A stretch of 21,200 nt of DNA from a bacterium UBA3734 (GTDB lineage: Bacteria > Bacteroidota > Bacteroidia > Bacteroidales > Bacteroidaceae), in NCBI GenBank assembly GCA_002372575.1, contig DFHC01000124.1, positions 1 to 21,200 of the forward strand, read 5' to 3'. A program made the translations under genes and the position numbers. Position 1 is the first letter of the stretch. The number at the start of each line of letters is the position of its first letter. The notes beneath the pieces were generated by a model that was given only the letters and a program-made list of their open reading frames with translations, was not told where the DNA came from and searched no databases. Below are positions 1-6,874 of the stretch, in pieces.

Positions 1-728
1 TGGTTGTAGAGCAGGATGCCGTTGTAGGGCTTGTTTTCCTCTATCAGCGACTTGTCAACCGTGATGGTGCCGCTGAGCGTACAGGGATTGCCGAAGGGAT
101 CGACCGAAGGATAGTTGAACACGTAGTTCATGTAGTCGGGGAATATCCCTACTGGGATGCTGTCAGTGATGCAGGCACGAGGAAGTGTGGACTTTGCCAT
201 CCAGTCTTGAATCAAATCGTTCTTTTTGCTTCCTGCCTTGGTCAGCGAGCCCTTGTGGGAGCTGTTGCTGAAGGCAATACGTCCCTGCGTGCCATTCATT
301 TTGATTTGAGTAACATCGACAAAGTCGTCGTGACCGCCGTCGCTGCGCGTATGAGACGGCATGAGGGTTATGCTCGTATTCTCGGCAGTCAGGGTGATAT
401 GTCCTTCTGCATCCACCTGCCATGTAAACGGGGCGTCTTTCGGACCGCCGTAAACCACAAGCGGCTCGTTGAATTCGTCGTCAAACACTGCCAATGCGAC
501 GTAGCCCGTGTGGTCGGCTTTGAACTCCGCTGCTATCAATGCGCGGTCGAAGGGCTTTCCGTTCTCGGTCACGTCCTGATAGTCGAACTCCTCGTGCCAC
601 AGACCGACGAGGTTCTCTTCCATCTCCTGTTGGCTGTGGGTTTCGATGTTGTTGGTGTCGTCTGAACAGCCACTGATGCCCATCAGGAATACTATCACGG
701 CAAATATTGCAAAGATTTTCTGTTTCAT
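1..728 (-). CDS. Lipoprotein with start of a possible esterase/lipase domain, 3' part outside window
   Basis: The frame is open from an ATG at 728 to the window edge, giving 242 codons with no stop, so the C-terminus is missing. Residues 1-20 form a lipoprotein signal peptide ending ISGC, with the lipidated cysteine at position 21 followed by SDD, so the protein should be on a membrane, perhaps surface exposed. Residues of about 40-150 (LVGLWHEEFDYQ onward, many beta-strand-like stretches) resemble a lipocalin-like domain. From about residue 205 the pattern YPSVDPFGNPCTLSGTI followed by YNGILLYN resembles the N-terminal strand region of alpha/beta hydrolases (esterase/lipase type) found in Bacteroidetes. 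The catalytic residues would lie outside the window, so hydrolase activity is inference. A TATCTTTG promoter box lies 90 bases upstream of the start. It is transcribed divergently from the M28 peptidase gene. Confidence 0.8.
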   Translation of the reverse strand, partial: MKQKIFAIFAVIVFLMGISGCSDDTNNIETHSQQEMEENLVGLWHEEFDYQDVTENGKPFDRALIAAEFKADHTGYVALAVFDDEFNEPLVVYGGPKDAPFTWQVDAEGHITLTAENTSITLMPSHTRSDGGHDDFVDVTQIKMNGTQGRIAFSNSSHKGSLTKAGSKKNDLIQDWMAKSTLPRACITDSIPVGIFPDYMNYVFNYPSVDPFGNPCTLSGTITVDKSLIEENKPYNGILLYN

Positions 729-817
729 ATTTCTTTTTTTTACGTTTACACAACTGACTGCAAAGTCCTTGCCGAAGTAATTGGCTTCTCGCTTGTCGCC
801 AGTTGTATATGCAGGTG

Positions 818-825
818 CAAAGATA
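818..825 (-). promoter_or_regulatory. Bacteroidetes -7 box for the lipoprotein gene
   Basis: The minus strand reads TATCTTTG, matching TAnnTTTG, 90 bases before the ATG at 728. The -33 element is poor: about 20 bases upstream only a TTTT-like stretch is seen. The position in a divergent intergenic region and the full match to the box support it. Confidence 0.55.
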
Positions 826-884
826 CTATTTTTTCACTAGTGTCCACTAAAAATGAAGGAAAAAATGAAAAATCTGGTTTTAAT

Positions 885-915
885 TTTGATTTCTCGTCTT
901 TTCTGCTTACCTTTG
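885..915 (+). promoter_or_regulatory. Bacteroidetes promoter for the M28 peptidase gene
   Basis: TTTG at 885-888 and TACCTTTG at 908-915 are separated by 19 bases, which matches the Bacteroidetes housekeeping sigma consensus (TTTG, 19-20 bases, TAnnTTTG). Transcription would begin near 920, giving a leader of about 50 bases before the ATG at 972. Confidence 0.75.
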
Positions 916-971
916 TATCACCTTTCTAGCACAAAGGAATATACAGGGCTCCTAATAGTTCGTAACCAAAA

Positions 972-2564
972 ATGAGTAAGATGATGGGAATGAAAGCAAA
1001 AGTACTGATGGCGGTAATCGCTTTTGTCGCCATGGGAGTGACAACTGCCAGCGCACAGATTACACAAGAGCAGTTGCAGACTGGAAGTGACGAACAGCTG
1101 CTGAGGGAATGGATCAGGGTGCTTTCGCATGATGAATTTGGCGGAAGAAAACCCATGACGCCCTATGAGGACAAGACGGTGGACTACCTTGCCAAGCAGT
1201 TGGAGGTAATGGGCCTGGAGCCCGCCTTCAACGGCAGTTGGTCTCAGCCCTTTGAAATGATTGCGGTAACAGCCAAGCCCGTGAGCAGCGGATTCTCCGT
1301 GAGTGGGAAGAAGAAATCGGTGCTTCGCTATCCCGACGACATGATTATCTGGACGACGCGCGCCACAGAGAAAATCGATTTGAAGAAGGCCGAGTATGTG
1401 TTTTGCGGTTTTGGCATCAACGCGCCCGAATACGGCTGGAACGACTACGAGGGCATCGACGTGAAAGGCAAGATAGTGATTGTCATGGTCAACGACCCGG
1501 GCTTTTATGACAGCCAGCTCTTCAAGGGACGCAATATGACCTATTACGGCCGTTGGACTTATAAGTTCGAAGAGGCGCAGCGACAGGGAGCTGCCGGTTG
1601 TCTGGTGCTTCATCATACGGAAGCCGCAAGCTACGGGTGGCACGTCTGCGTGAATGGCCACCTGAGTGACAATCTCGGCATCTATCATCCCAATACGCGC
1701 AACGCCGACGAGTTGGCCGTCAGAGGATGGCTGCATGAGGACGGCTGCAAAAAGCTGTTTCTTGCTGCCGGCATGGACATGAACAAGGCACTGGCCGAGG
1801 CGAAAAGACCGGGCTTCAAGAGTTTTTCCCTGAATGTGAAAGGTGACGTGAAGATGAATGTCACTTACGACATCAAAAAGACGCGCAATGTGGGCGGCAT
1901 ACTCCGAGGAAACAGCCACAATGGTGAGGCCGTGGTGTTCTGTGCCCACTGGGATCATCTGGGCATCGGGAAAGCCGACGAACACGGCGATACGATATAC
2001 AACGGTGCGGCCGACAATGCATCGGGCATGGCTGGAGCCTTGCTCGTGGCTAAGAAGTTCAAGGAGATGCCCCAACCGCGTCGTGACCTGTTGTTCTTCT
2101 TCCCCTCGTCGGAGGAGAGCGGACTTTTCGGCTCGGCGTATTACTGCGATCACCCTGCCGTGCCGATGGAGAAGACGGTGGCCTGCCTTAATTTTGAGAG
2201 CATCGGTCCAGCCGAGCTGACGCGCGATGTCGTGATTTTGGGCGGAGGGGAAAGCGATCTGGACCATTATTATGTGGCTGCCGCCGCTGCCCAGGGCCGT
2301 TATATCTATTTCGACGACGACAACTCCGACGGCTGGTTTTACCGCTCTGACCATTATAATTTTGTGAAAAAGGGTGTGCCTGCGGTGGTGTTGGAAAACG
2401 GCCGTCATCCCGTGGATGTGAGCAAGCCCAATAAATACCCGATGCCCGTGTGGTATCACAAACCATCCGACGAGTATCGTGAGGACTGGGATGTCAGCGG
2501 CACATTGAGCAATGTGAACCTGATTTTTAGCGTAGGGCTGTCGTTGTCGAACAATTCCCGATAA
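972..2564 (+). CDS. Secreted M28-family zinc aminopeptidase with PA-like insert
   Basis: This 530-residue protein should be exported and remove N-terminal residues from peptides, or act as a related zinc exopeptidase. A signal peptide (hydrophobic VLMAVIAFVAMGV, cleavage near ASA-Q) spans about residues 7-31. A PA-like protease-associated region (ADY..GFGINAPEYGWNDYEGIDVKGKIVIV, then GAAGCLVLHH) covers about 135-300. The M28 catalytic domain follows, with ligand-type residues His326 in HWDHLG, Asp348 in AADNASG, the Glu381-Glu382 pair in SSEESG, and His461 in SDHYNF. The position usually held by the fourth ligand Asp reads NFE (Glu409). Several in-frame ATGs (972, 981, 984, 990) could start it; the first is used here. 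A consensus promoter lies 57 bases upstream. No close operon partner is seen: the next gene has its own promoter. Confidence 0.9.
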   Translation: MSKMMGMKAKVLMAVIAFVAMGVTTASAQITQEQLQTGSDEQLLREWIRVLSHDEFGGRKPMTPYEDKTVDYLAKQLEVMGLEPAFNGSWSQPFEMIAVTAKPVSSGFSVSGKKKSVLRYPDDMIIWTTRATEKIDLKKAEYVFCGFGINAPEYGWNDYEGIDVKGKIVIVMVNDPGFYDSQLFKGRNMTYYGRWTYKFEEAQRQGAAGCLVLHHTEAASYGWHVCVNGHLSDNLGIYHPNTRNADELAVRGWLHEDGCKKLFLAAGMDMNKALAEAKRPGFKSFSLNVKGDVKMNVTYDIKKTRNVGGILRGNSHNGEAVVFCAHWDHLGIGKADEHGDTIYNGAADNASGMAGALLVAKKFKEMPQPRRDLLFFFPSSEESGLFGSAYYCDHPAVPMEKTVACLNFESIGPAELTRDVVILGGGESDLDHYYVAAAAAQGRYIYFDDDNSDGWFYRSDHYNFVKKGVPAVVLENGRHPVDVSKPNKYPMPVWYHKPSDEYREDWDVSGTLSNVNLIFSVGLSLSNNSR

Positions 2565-2593
2565 GGAAAAACTTCGCAAGTCTGTGACTGAGC

Positions 2594-2632
2594 GGAAAGT
2601 GGCCAAGTCGCACTTTTTCAGAATTTTTTTTG
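2594..2632 (+). terminator. Weak terminator-like hairpin after the M28 gene
   Basis: AAAGTG at 2596-2601 pairs with CACTTT at 2611-2616 around a 9-base loop. Five T residues overlap the 3' arm and a second run of eight T lies at 2624-2631. The stem is short and AT-rich, so termination here is uncertain. Confidence 0.35.
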
Positions 2633-2662
2633 TCAAATTTCGTTGATTTACAATAAAAGTGT

Positions 2663-2670
2663 TACCTTTG
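2663..2670 (+). promoter_or_regulatory. Bacteroidetes -7 box for the M48 protease operon
   Basis: TACCTTTG matches TAnnTTTG. The -33 region is imperfect (CGTTG near 2641-2645). Because it lies downstream of the upstream in-frame ATG at 2643 and 60 bases before ATG 2730, it supports 2730 as the real start. Confidence 0.6.
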
Positions 2671-2729
2671 CAGTTGAAACCATCAATAACTACGCATTTA
2701 AACTAAACCAAAAAACGATAGAAAAAACG

Positions 2730-3626
2730 ATGAAACACCTGAAACACTACGTACTCGCCGTCGTGGCTGCCGTGCTCTTCTCGGCCTGCGGAACGACGCG
2801 CACCGTGCCCCTCACCGGACGCAAGCAAAACCTCATGATCAGCGACCAGGAAGTGCTCTCGCTCAGTGCCTCGGAATACTCGAAGTACATGGCGAGCGCA
2901 AAGAAATCGACCAACGCCGCGAACACCGCTATGGTGCAGCGCGTGGGACAGAAACTGGCCAACGCCGTGCAGACCTACCTGACGAACAACGGCTACGCCA
3001 ACGAGCTGCAGAACTACGCATGGGAGTTCAACCTCGTGGCCGACCAGAACGTGAACGCCTTCTGCATGCCGGGCGGGAAAATCGTGGTCTATGAAGGGCT
3101 GCTGCCCGTGACGCAAAACGAGGCGTCGCTGGCCGTGGTGCTCGGACACGAGATTGCCCACGCCGTGGCCAACCACTCGGCGGAGCAGATGTCGAAGCAA
3201 ATCAAGCAGCAATACGGCCTGCAGATTGGGTCGGCCGTGGCCGGAGCGCTGGGCGTGGGACAGAATGCGCAGAGCATTGCGCAAATCATTGCGCAGCAAG
3301 GCCTGCAGTTCCGCAACCTGAAATACTCGCGCGACCACGAGACCGAGGCCGACCACATGGGACTGATTTTCTCGGCCATGGCCGGCTACGACCCCAACGC
3401 CGCCGTCACCTTCTGGCAGCGCATGGCCGCCACGTCGAACAACAACACCGCCGAGTTCCTCAGCGACCACCCGAGCGACGAAACGCGCATCCGCAACATC
3501 CAGTCGAAGTTCCTCGCCGAGGCACTGAAATACTACCATGCCGCCACGGGCACAACCACAACTACAACCACTGCGCCCAAGAAATCGGCAACGAAAACCA
3601 TCAAGATTTCGTCGAAGAAGAAATAA
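2730..3626 (+). CDS. M48-family metalloprotease lipoprotein
   Basis: This 298-residue protein belongs to the M48 (Oma1/BepA/LoiP-like) zinc proteases, which act in envelope protein quality control in the periplasm. Residues 1-19 form a lipoprotein signal, with Cys20 in FSAC. The zinc-binding motif HEIAH is at residues 140-144, and the segment HETEADHMG (about 203-211) should give the third zinc ligand. The motif SDHPSDETRIRNI near the C-terminus is typical of the family. The tail is a run of Thr followed by a Lys-rich end (KKSATKTIKISSKKK), which looks like a flexible linker. An upstream ATG at 2643 is in frame but lies before the promoter box at 2663-2670, so 2730 is chosen. The DUF4160 gene begins 7 bases after the stop, so the two are probably co-transcribed. 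Confidence 0.92.
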   Translation: MKHLKHYVLAVVAAVLFSACGTTRTVPLTGRKQNLMISDQEVLSLSASEYSKYMASAKKSTNAANTAMVQRVGQKLANAVQTYLTNNGYANELQNYAWEFNLVADQNVNAFCMPGGKIVVYEGLLPVTQNEASLAVVLGHEIAHAVANHSAEQMSKQIKQQYGLQIGSAVAGALGVGQNAQSIAQIIAQQGLQFRNLKYSRDHETEADHMGLIFSAMAGYDPNAAVTFWQRMAATSNNNTAEFLSDHPSDETRIRNIQSKFLAEALKYYHAATGTTTTTTTAPKKSATKTIKISSKKK

Positions 3627-3633
3627 CGACGCT

Positions 3634-3885
3634 ATGAGTCCTGTTTTCAGACGTGAGAATATATATACATTCAAGATATATTCCAACGAGGAGGAACGGC
3701 TACATATTCACGTTCTCTGTGACGGGAAAGAAGCCAAATTTTGGTTGGAGCCTGAGGTAGAGTTAGCCAAGAATACAGGCATCCCCGAACACAGACTAAG
3801 CGAAATTAAGAAAATTGTAGAAAAATATGCAGACAGTTTCAAAGAACAATTTCGAAAACACATCGGCAAGCGTATTGATGATTAA
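3634..3885 (+). CDS. DUF4160-family small protein
   Basis: This 83-residue protein has the DUF4160 pattern: an N-terminal YTFKIYSNEEERLHIHV segment (the conserved aromatic/His-rich strand), then KEAKFWLEPEVELA, then a helical C-terminus with LSEIKKIVEKYADSFKEQF. Its molecular role is not established. Members are often encoded next to a DUF2442 protein, as here, and such pairs have been suggested to be toxin-antitoxin-like. The start at 3634 is chosen because the upstream in-frame extension overlaps the protease gene in another frame and is Arg/Pro-rich shadow sequence. It starts 7 bases after the M48 stop and its own stop overlaps the next gene by 8 bases. Base composition is more AT-rich than in the protease gene, which hints at separate acquisition. 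Confidence 0.8.
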   Translation: MSPVFRRENIYTFKIYSNEEERLHIHVLCDGKEAKFWLEPEVELAKNTGIPEHRLSEIKKIVEKYADSFKEQFRKHIGKRIDD

Positions 3886-4120
3886 TGCCGACGGCATTAT
3901 GCTCAGTGTTCAGGGGCATGACTATTTCCTGTCGTACAACCGTATTCCGTGGATGCAGGATGCCCCCATACGCAGCGTTCTTAATGTGCAAATGAGTGGC
4001 CCGGAATCCATCGAGTGGCCAAGTCTTGACGTTGACCTCGAAATCGATAGCCTTCGCCATCCTGAACGCTACCCGCTTGTAATCAAACGAAACCAGCTGG
4101 ACTTCGTGGCTGAGCAGTAA
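3878..4120 (+). CDS. DUF2442-family small protein
   Basis: Starting at the ATG at 3878, which overlaps the DUF4160 stop by 8 bases, this gives an 80-residue protein with the DUF2442 pattern: a beta-rich first half (GIMLSVQGHDYFLSY) and the conserved motif IEWPSLDVDLEIDSL near residues 50-64. An upstream ATG at 3827 is in frame but would overlap the previous gene by 59 bases, so it is less likely. The overlap suggests translational coupling with the DUF4160 gene. A strong terminator follows 25 bases after the stop. Function is unknown. A DNA- or partner-binding antitoxin-like role is only a suggestion from the pairing. Confidence 0.78.
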   Translation: MINADGIMLSVQGHDYFLSYNRIPWMQDAPIRSVLNVQMSGPESIEWPSLDVDLEIDSLRHPERYPLVIKRNQLDFVAEQ

Positions 4121-4145
4121 GTTCAGGCCATCTGTTTGCCCAAAA

Positions 4146-4190
4146 CACCGCCCCGCCGCTTCTCACGAAGCAGTGGGGCGGCTTTCTTTG
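4146..4190 (+). terminator. Rho-independent terminator after the DUF2442 gene
   Basis: CCGCCCC at 4148-4154 pairs perfectly with GGGGCGG at 4175-4181, with a nested GCTTC/GAAGC stem at 4158-4162 and 4167-4171, followed by TTTCTTTG. It closes the M48-DUF4160-DUF2442 unit and separates it from the convergent sigma-factor operon, for which it may also act weakly in reverse. Confidence 0.8.
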
Positions 4191-4244
4191 TAAAATGAAG
4201 TGTCACAAAGAAATCATATAACTAAAATCGTATTCAGGCGATGT

Positions 4245-4751
4245 TCACCATTTTCCGTTTTCAGCGTTTCCAGCCAACAACTCGTAGGCGATGTTGTCGC
4301 AGAGCATCGAGCAGCCCACGCCTTCGGGCTTGTCGGGCAAGTCGTCCGTCGAGGTTGATGGCGTTGGCGATGCCTGCGCCACCACATTCTTCGATGGAAT
4401 TTCGCGCACGACGACGCGCGTCTGATACACCGTGTCGCGGATGGTTTCGCGCACGAGAATCGTGTCGAGATGCACGATGTTCTTCACAACGGGCGACTCC
4501 TGCGTTTCTGCGCCGCCTGACGGGTGCCGAAATTCCTCGTTCACACCGAATCCAGCCAGAAATCCCACGAGACAGGCAGCCGCAGCCCACCAACGATGCT
4601 TAGCCGAAGGCAAGGGCTTCACCGCAGCGTTGCGGAACTCGGGCGGCACCGGTAGTGCCTCGTTTTGCTCGTCGCGCAGCTGTTGCGCAGCGCGGATGAT
4701 GTCGTTGTCGCTCAACAAGTTCGACGGTTTTGCAAAATTATCTTTCTTCAT
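4245..4751 (-). CDS. One-pass membrane protein, candidate anti-sigma factor
   Basis: This 168-residue protein is not recognised as a named family. Residues 1-52 are soluble and charged (LLSDNDIIRAAQQLRDEQNE), about 53-70 form a single hydrophobic segment (WWAAAACLVGFLAGFGV), and the rest is extracytoplasmic-looking with a Thr/Val-rich stretch (TILVRETIRDTVYQTRVVVRE) and a C-terminal GCSMLCDN pair of cysteines. No zinc-binding anti-sigma motif (HxxxCxxC) is present. Its first 14 bases overlap the end of the ECF sigma gene, the usual arrangement for an anti-sigma factor, and the topology (N-terminus inside, one membrane span) fits that role. The anti-sigma assignment rests on context and topology only. 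Confidence 0.75.
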   Translation of the reverse strand: MKKDNFAKPSNLLSDNDIIRAAQQLRDEQNEALPVPPEFRNAAVKPLPSAKHRWWAAAACLVGFLAGFGVNEEFRHPSGGAETQESPVVKNIVHLDTILVRETIRDTVYQTRVVVREIPSKNVVAQASPTPSTSTDDLPDKPEGVGCSMLCDNIAYELLAGNAENGKW

Positions 4752-5259
4752 ATTCTTTGAGTTGTTTTCGGATGATGGTCATGGTTTTGTGCAATCTCGA
4801 TTTCACGGTTCCTTCGGGAATCTGCAGGATTTCGGCCACTTGCGGCACGGTGAGTTCTTCTTCGTGGCGCAGCGAGAACAGCAGCCGAAGCGGAGGCGGC
4901 AGTCCGTCGAGCACCTTGCCGAGGGCGGCGAGCAGCGTTTGCTGGTCGAGTCGCAGTTCAATCTGCTGTTCTTCCATCGGCTGGCGGTCGAGCTGGGCGA
5001 GATAGTCCGTTTCGTAGGCCCGATGGCGATAGCGGTTGCGCAGCAGGTTGTAGGCGATGGTGAAGAGCCACGCGGCCTCGTTGCCGTTGTCGGAAAGGCG
5101 CTCGCCAGCCTCGAAAGCCCGCAGGAAGGTGTCGTGGGTGGCATCGGCGGCAGCCTGCGCGTCGTGGCCGAGTTGTCGCAAGAAGAAACCTTGCAGCCGT
5201 CGGGCGTAGCGTTGGTAGAGAGCCTTTTGCCAGTTGTCGGAATCGGTTCGGTGCATCAT
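4738..5259 (-). CDS. ECF-type RNA polymerase sigma factor
   Basis: This 173-residue protein has the two-domain architecture of group 4 (extracytoplasmic function) sigma factors. Region 2 spans about residues 10-80, with the core-binding pattern ATHDTFLRAFEAGERL and AWLFTIAYNLLRNRYRHR. Region 4 spans about 115-168, with LRLLFSLRHEEELTVPQVAEILQIPEGTVKSRLHK as the helix-turn-helix for the -35 element. It should direct RNA polymerase to a small regulon in response to an envelope or nutrient signal. Its ATG overlaps the stop of the upstream 482-residue gene as ATGA, and its end overlaps the membrane protein gene by 14 bases, so all three are probably translationally coupled. Confidence 0.93.
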   Translation of the reverse strand: MMHRTDSDNWQKALYQRYARRLQGFFLRQLGHDAQAAADATHDTFLRAFEAGERLSDNGNEAAWLFTIAYNLLRNRYRHRAYETDYLAQLDRQPMEEQQIELRLDQQTLLAALGKVLDGLPPPLRLLFSLRHEEELTVPQVAEILQIPEGTVKSRLHKTMTIIRKQLKEYEER

Positions 5260-6704
5260 TTCTTCTCTTGCTTGGCTGGGGGTTCAGCGTTTTTGTCGGC
5301 TTCTTTGGCCTTTTTCTCGGCTTCTTCAATATCCTTCAAGAATTCTTCTATACGATTTTTCTCAATATCTTCCAACTCTTTCAATGCTTTCTCAAGGTCT
5401 TGCATAGTCTTTCCTTCTGGCAGCGCATCCGCTCCTTGATTGGCCATTTGCCTGAATGTTGTAATCCACGGTCCTACCATGATTCGGAAGAAAAGGCGTC
5501 CCAACCGCAGATAGCCTTCGCGGTCGTTTTTCTTGTACCAAGGCAATTGGTCTTTAAACAATTCGATATAATTATTGGCATAGGAACTTTCGTCGTCGCC
5601 CCATCTCCAACCTCGATGCCACTCATTTTTGGGTTTCTGGAACTCATAGAGCAGGTATTCCAAATGATAGCGATGGTCGATGTTACGGCGTTTCACGGCG
5701 AAATTGTCGTAGGGCGTAGCAGAATAGCGCATTGTCAGTCCTTCGTTGTAAAGCCGGGCCCTCAAACTGTCAGTAAGCCAGTTGCCGTTCATTCCCCAAG
5801 CCGAAAAACACACGGGACGGGGTGAGTGGTCGCAAAGGTGTTGCACAACCTCTTTGTGCCAGTCATCCTCATTTGTCCATGTTCCATGTATGCGCAGCCA
5901 CTCGTTATAATCGAGTTCTGGAACTCCTAACTTTCTGAAAGCCTGTGCATTGTAATCTTTGTCGAAGCATATATTTTGATTGTAGAACACTTTGTCACGA
6001 TGCCGTCCCATGACATTTTGAATGATAAGTTTCGGAATGATGTCACCATGCCCATTTCCGATGTAAAGAGCCGAATCGGGCATCCCTTGCAACTCGTTGA
6101 AATGATATTGCAGCACATTTTGGGAAATCAGCCTGCGGTTGTAGAGTTCAAAGAGCAGTTTATTCGTGCGCAAGGTGTCGCAGTTATCCATCATGATGCC
6201 AATGAGGTCGTTCATATCACGATTACTCACTTCGTCGGGCAAAACCTCCATTGCTTTGCAGGCGTATTTGTACTGGGCACGTGCCCATTTTTCACCATTG
6301 TCATCTGGATCTTCAACTGATGAATAATGTATCATCATAAAATAATAGGTGTAGGTGTCGGGGATGCTTTCGCGCAATCGTTGGGCATAATTAATGCGAG
6401 CCCTTTGGCTTTCATCCCCCCAGCCACGCTTCATCCAATACGTTAGCAATACTTCTGAATAGTTGCGCCAACCGATTTCGTCGGTGGGATGCTGCCGAGT
6501 GTATTCTTCCCATTCCCGATAGAGTTGGGCAACTATCGTGGTGTCGGTGTGGGCTTCGCAGTCATAGAAGTCGGGGCCGTAGAGAAGTTCAATTTTGCCA
6601 TCTTCTCTGGGATGCAGATACTCCTTGTCGTTCGGGTTTACCTGTGCCATTGTCGTGAACGAGATGGTTGCGGCAAGCGCGAGGGTTGTCAGTATTCGTT
6701 TCAT
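5256..6704 (-). CDS. Secreted 482-residue protein of unknown function, first gene of sigma-factor operon
   Basis: No named family is recognised with certainty. Residues 1-20 form a signal peptide (ILTTLALAATISFTTMAQ), so the protein should act outside the cytoplasm. About residues 60-215 are rich in helical, Tyr/Trp-containing segments that look like degenerate TPR-type repeats (GWRNYSEVLLTYWMKRGW, WARAQYKYACKAMEVLPDE). The segment ALYIGNGHGDIIPKLIIQN followed by GRHRDKVFYNQ (about 217-250) recalls the GDND-type region of DUF2723 glycosyltransferase-like proteins, but the match is loose. Residues of about 430-482 form a charged coiled coil (LEKALKELEDIEKNRIEEF) ending in a Lys/Glu-rich tail. 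It precedes the sigma gene with an ATGA overlap, so it may sense or condition the signal that controls the sigma factor. Confidence 0.85.
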   Translation of the reverse strand: MKRILTTLALAATISFTTMAQVNPNDKEYLHPREDGKIELLYGPDFYDCEAHTDTTIVAQLYREWEEYTRQHPTDEIGWRNYSEVLLTYWMKRGWGDESQRARINYAQRLRESIPDTYTYYFMMIHYSSVEDPDDNGEKWARAQYKYACKAMEVLPDEVSNRDMNDLIGIMMDNCDTLRTNKLLFELYNRRLISQNVLQYHFNELQGMPDSALYIGNGHGDIIPKLIIQNVMGRHRDKVFYNQNICFDKDYNAQAFRKLGVPELDYNEWLRIHGTWTNEDDWHKEVVQHLCDHSPRPVCFSAWGMNGNWLTDSLRARLYNEGLTMRYSATPYDNFAVKRRNIDHRYHLEYLLYEFQKPKNEWHRGWRWGDDESSYANNYIELFKDQLPWYKKNDREGYLRLGRLFFRIMVGPWITTFRQMANQGADALPEGKTMQDLEKALKELEDIEKNRIEEFLKDIEEAEKKAKEADKNAEPPAKQEKK

Positions 6705-6745
6705 AATTCTTAATTTTTTAGTTTTTACCTTTTGATTTTTAACTC

Positions 6746-6765
6746 TTCAGAAGGGCCTTTCTGAA
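6746..6765. repeat. Inverted repeat upstream of the sigma-factor operon
   Basis: TTCAGAA at 6746-6752 and TTCTGAA at 6759-6765 are perfect inverted copies around GGGCCT. The site lies 42 bases before the ATG at 6704 and no TAnnTTTG box was found nearby for that operon. It could be an operator or an RNA hairpin in the leader. Confidence 0.45.
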
Positions 6766-6858
6766 AGTGCATACACTTGAAACGCGAAATCGTTCACAAA
6801 TTTCGTCATTTTTTCTGTTTTTTCGGAGTTTCTGAGCCATAATCTCGAAAATTTTGTT

Positions 6859-6866
6859 TAAATTTG
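6859..6866 (+). promoter_or_regulatory. Bacteroidetes -7 box for holA
   Basis: TAAATTTG matches TAnnTTTG and ends only 8 bases before the ATG at 6875, so the message would be nearly leaderless. No clear TTTG is seen at the right distance upstream. Confidence 0.45.
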
Positions 6867-6874
6867 CAGGCGAT

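Noticed and set aside
207..665. Plus-strand open frame of 152 codons opposite the first lipoprotein
   Set aside because: The minus frame has a lipoprotein signal and stays open to the window edge; the plus frame lacks a promoter and any motif.
918..2636. Long minus-strand open frame (572 codons) opposite the M28 gene
   Set aside because: The plus frame has intact M28 motifs, a signal peptide and a promoter; the minus frame shows no recognisable domain and is a shadow of codon bias.
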